NCBI GenBank assembly: GCA_040403075.1
Contig: JBBALJ010000077.1
Location: 1-14,433, forward strand
DNA: 14,433 nt
Direction: 5' to 3'
Origin: RGVD01 sp040403075
GTDB lineage: Bacteria > Bacteroidota > Bacteroidia > UKL13-3
Under the pieces are notes generated by a model that saw only the letters and a list, made by a program, of their open reading frames with translations, was not told the origin of the DNA and did not search any database. Below, one piece after another: positions 13,175 to 14,433 of the stretch (the stretch's first letter is position 1; each line of letters begins with the position of its first letter). The translations under genes and the position numbers were made by a program.

Positions 13175-13873
13175 ATGGAGCATAAAGAAACAGAAAACTC
13201 GGGTTTAGAAATAGACAAAACCATAATTGAAACTACTGGAAAAGTTGAGGCTTTTTACGAACAAAATAAGAAAAATATTAATATAGCCTTGCTTGCTGTA
13301 GTTGCTGTCGTAGGTGGTTACTTTGCATTTAAAGTTTGGTATTTAGAACCAAAAGAGAGAGAAGCTCAATCTGCCGTTTTTCATGCCCAAATTTGGTTCG
13401 AAAAAGATTCTTTTGATTTGGCTTTAAATGGCCAAGGAGAAAAACAAGGCTTCCTTTCAATCATTGATGAGTATGGTATGACTAAAACAGCTAACCTCGC
13501 ACATTACTATGCTGGTGTTTCATATTTGAGAAAAGGTGATTTTGCAAATGCAATTGCTCAACTAGAAGATTTTAGTACATCAAATGTACTTGTAGGTCCG
13601 TTGGCTGAAGGTGCATTGGGTGATGCCTATGTTGAAAGTGGTGATTTAGATAAAGGTGTTAAGCATTACACAAAAGCAGCTAACATGACCAAAAGTAAGT
13701 TAACTGCTCCTTTGTTTTTGAAAAAAGCAGGATTGGTATATGAAGAGCAAAAAGAATATGGCAATGCATTAGATGTATACGAAAAAATTAAAGCGGATTA
13801 TTCTGATGCAACCGAAGCTCAAGATATTGATAAATACATATCAAGAGCAAAAGCTGCCAAAGAAAACGGATAA
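13175..13873 (+). CDS. Membrane-anchored tetratricopeptide repeat protein, YfgM-like
   Basis: 232 residues. A charged cytoplasmic N-terminus (1-35) precedes one membrane segment (about 36-56, INIALLAVVAVVGGYFAFKVW), followed by a periplasmic helical region with TPR-like repeats near 107-133 (YYAGVSYLRKGDFANAIAQL), 143-169 (ALGDAYVESGDLDKGVKHYTKA) and 178-210 (AGLVYEEQKEYGNALDVYEKI). The layout resembles the TPR_21/YfgM family, whose E. coli member associates with the SecYEG translocon and periplasmic chaperones; here that role is only inferred. It starts 22 nt after pdhA with no promoter between, so the two are probably co-transcribed, and a strong terminator follows. A TPR gene of this kind beside ribH is a common Bacteroidetes arrangement. 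Confidence 0.85.
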   Translation: MEHKETENSGLEIDKTIIETTGKVEAFYEQNKKNINIALLAVVAVVGGYFAFKVWYLEPKEREAQSAVFHAQIWFEKDSFDLALNGQGEKQGFLSIIDEYGMTKTANLAHYYAGVSYLRKGDFANAIAQLEDFSTSNVLVGPLAEGALGDAYVESGDLDKGVKHYTKAANMTKSKLTAPLFLKKAGLVYEEQKEYGNALDVYEKIKADYSDATEAQDIDKYISRAKAAKENG

Positions 13874-13892
13874 TATTTTTATAATGTTTTAG

Positions 13893-13924
13893 AAAACCGA
13901 GATGTATTCATCTCGGTTTTTTTT
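13893..13924 (+). terminator. Intrinsic terminator after the pdhA-TPR unit
   Basis: Perfect 12-bp stem, AAAACCGAGATG (13893-13904) with CATCTCGGTTTT (13909-13920), a TATT loop, and eight T at 13917-13924. It begins 20 nt after the TPR stop and 73 nt before the ribH start, separating ribH from the upstream transcript. Confidence 0.9.
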
Positions 13925-13965
13925 ATAATCATTTTTTACAAATTCAATCAAATCAACTAACTAAG

Positions 13966-14433
13966 ATGGCAACTCAATTAAAAAATTTATCAGAGACAAC
14001 TATTAAAAACAATAACCTATTTAAAAAAGCAAAAATAGGTATAGTGGTTTCGGAATGGAATACTGAAATCACCGATGCACTCATGAATGGAGCTTTTTCT
14101 TTTTTGATTGAGAAAGGTGTAAAAGAAAAGAACATACAAATTAAGTATGTACCAGGCTCATTTGAACTTCCTTTGGGAGCTCAGTGGATGGCACAACAAA
14201 ACATGGATGCCATTATTACGCTTGGATGTGTTATTCAAGGCGAGACAAGGCATTTCGATTTTATTTGTCAATCCTGTGCAGATGGTATTATGCAGGTCGG
14301 TTTGCAATCCAATAAACCCGTTGTCTTCGGGGTATTAACGACTCAAAATCAGCAACAGGCTATCGATAGGGCAGGAGGAAAACATGGAAATAAGGGGGTT
14401 GAAGCTGCTGAAACTGCCTTGAAAATGATAGAA
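13966..14433 (+). CDS. ribH: 6,7-dimethyl-8-ribityllumazine synthase (cut by window end)
   Basis: 156 codons from ATG 13966, with the frame still open at the last base. Lumazine synthase condenses 5-amino-6-ribitylamino-uracil with 3,4-dihydroxy-2-butanone 4-phosphate, the penultimate step of riboflavin synthesis, and usually forms a 60-subunit or pentameric cytosolic shell. Seen: KIGIVVSEWN (23-32) with the substrate-contacting aromatic W31; YVPGSFELPLGAQ (61-73); LGCVIQGETRHFDFI (86-100) with the phosphate-binding GET and catalytic H96; and VFGVLTTQNQQQAIDRAGG (120-138) followed by NKGVEAAETALKMIE. Typical family length is about 150-165, so only the last few residues should be missing. The N-terminal extension of about 20 residues before KIGIV is usual in this phylum. 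Its promoter should lie in 13925-13965, but I see no TAnnTTTG there. Confidence 0.95.
   Translation, partial: MATQLKNLSETTIKNNNLFKKAKIGIVVSEWNTEITDALMNGAFSFLIEKGVKEKNIQIKYVPGSFELPLGAQWMAQQNMDAIITLGCVIQGETRHFDFICQSCADGIMQVGLQSNKPVVFGVLTTQNQQQAIDRAGGKHGNKGVEAAETALKMIE

Noticed and set aside
14147..14338. Plus-strand open frame of 63 codons
   Set aside because: Out of phase with ribH, which occupies the same bases with clear lumazine synthase motifs.

Overview
The window looks like chromosomal DNA of a member of the Bacteroidota. The DNA is AT-rich. It encodes a very large exported protein ending in a type IX secretion (T9SS) sorting domain. A textbook Bacteroidetes promoter (TTTG, 18-nt gap, TATTTTTG) precedes the pdhA gene, no start codon is chosen by an obvious Shine-Dalgarno site, and recF sits beside a short DUF721/DciA-like gene. 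The genus cannot be fixed from the sequence; I see no insertion sequence, phage gene, tRNA, rRNA or CRISPR array.

Layout. The left edge (1-237) holds what may be the last codons of a plus-strand gene and a strong bidirectional terminator. From there to about 12.0 kb everything is on the minus strand: a bifunctional glutamate formimidoyltransferase/formimidoyl-THF cyclodeaminase (238-1929), then a single 8.2-kb gene (2016-10229) for a 2737-residue secreted repeat protein, a 374-nt gene-poor gap, a DUF721/DciA-like gene (10604-10894) and recF (10932-12032). A 130-nt divergent intergenic region follows. The plus strand then carries pdhA (pyruvate dehydrogenase E1 alpha), a membrane-anchored TPR protein, a strong terminator, and ribH (lumazine synthase), which runs off the right edge after 156 codons.

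How the genes fit together. Most of the set is housekeeping: histidine breakdown into the one-carbon folate pool, recombinational repair and probable helicase loading, pyruvate oxidation, a cell-envelope TPR protein and riboflavin synthesis. The unusual item is the giant protein. It has a signal peptide, a jelly-roll-like N-terminal region, an Ig-like domain, and four tandem copies of a ~456-residue composite unit, each made of one GEVED domain plus two domains resembling the N-terminal accessory domain of BNR-type sialidases. These are followed by a fifth lone GEVED domain, a beta-rich region, an FN3-like domain and the T9SS tail. No catalytic domain is visible, so a surface adhesin or glycan-binding role is the most likely inference. 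The repeats show an alternating (ABAB) similarity pattern and a 113-bp perfect DNA repeat, indicating recent amplification and conversion within the gene. I do not see a new multi-gene system; the repeat protein and its history are the part worth following up.
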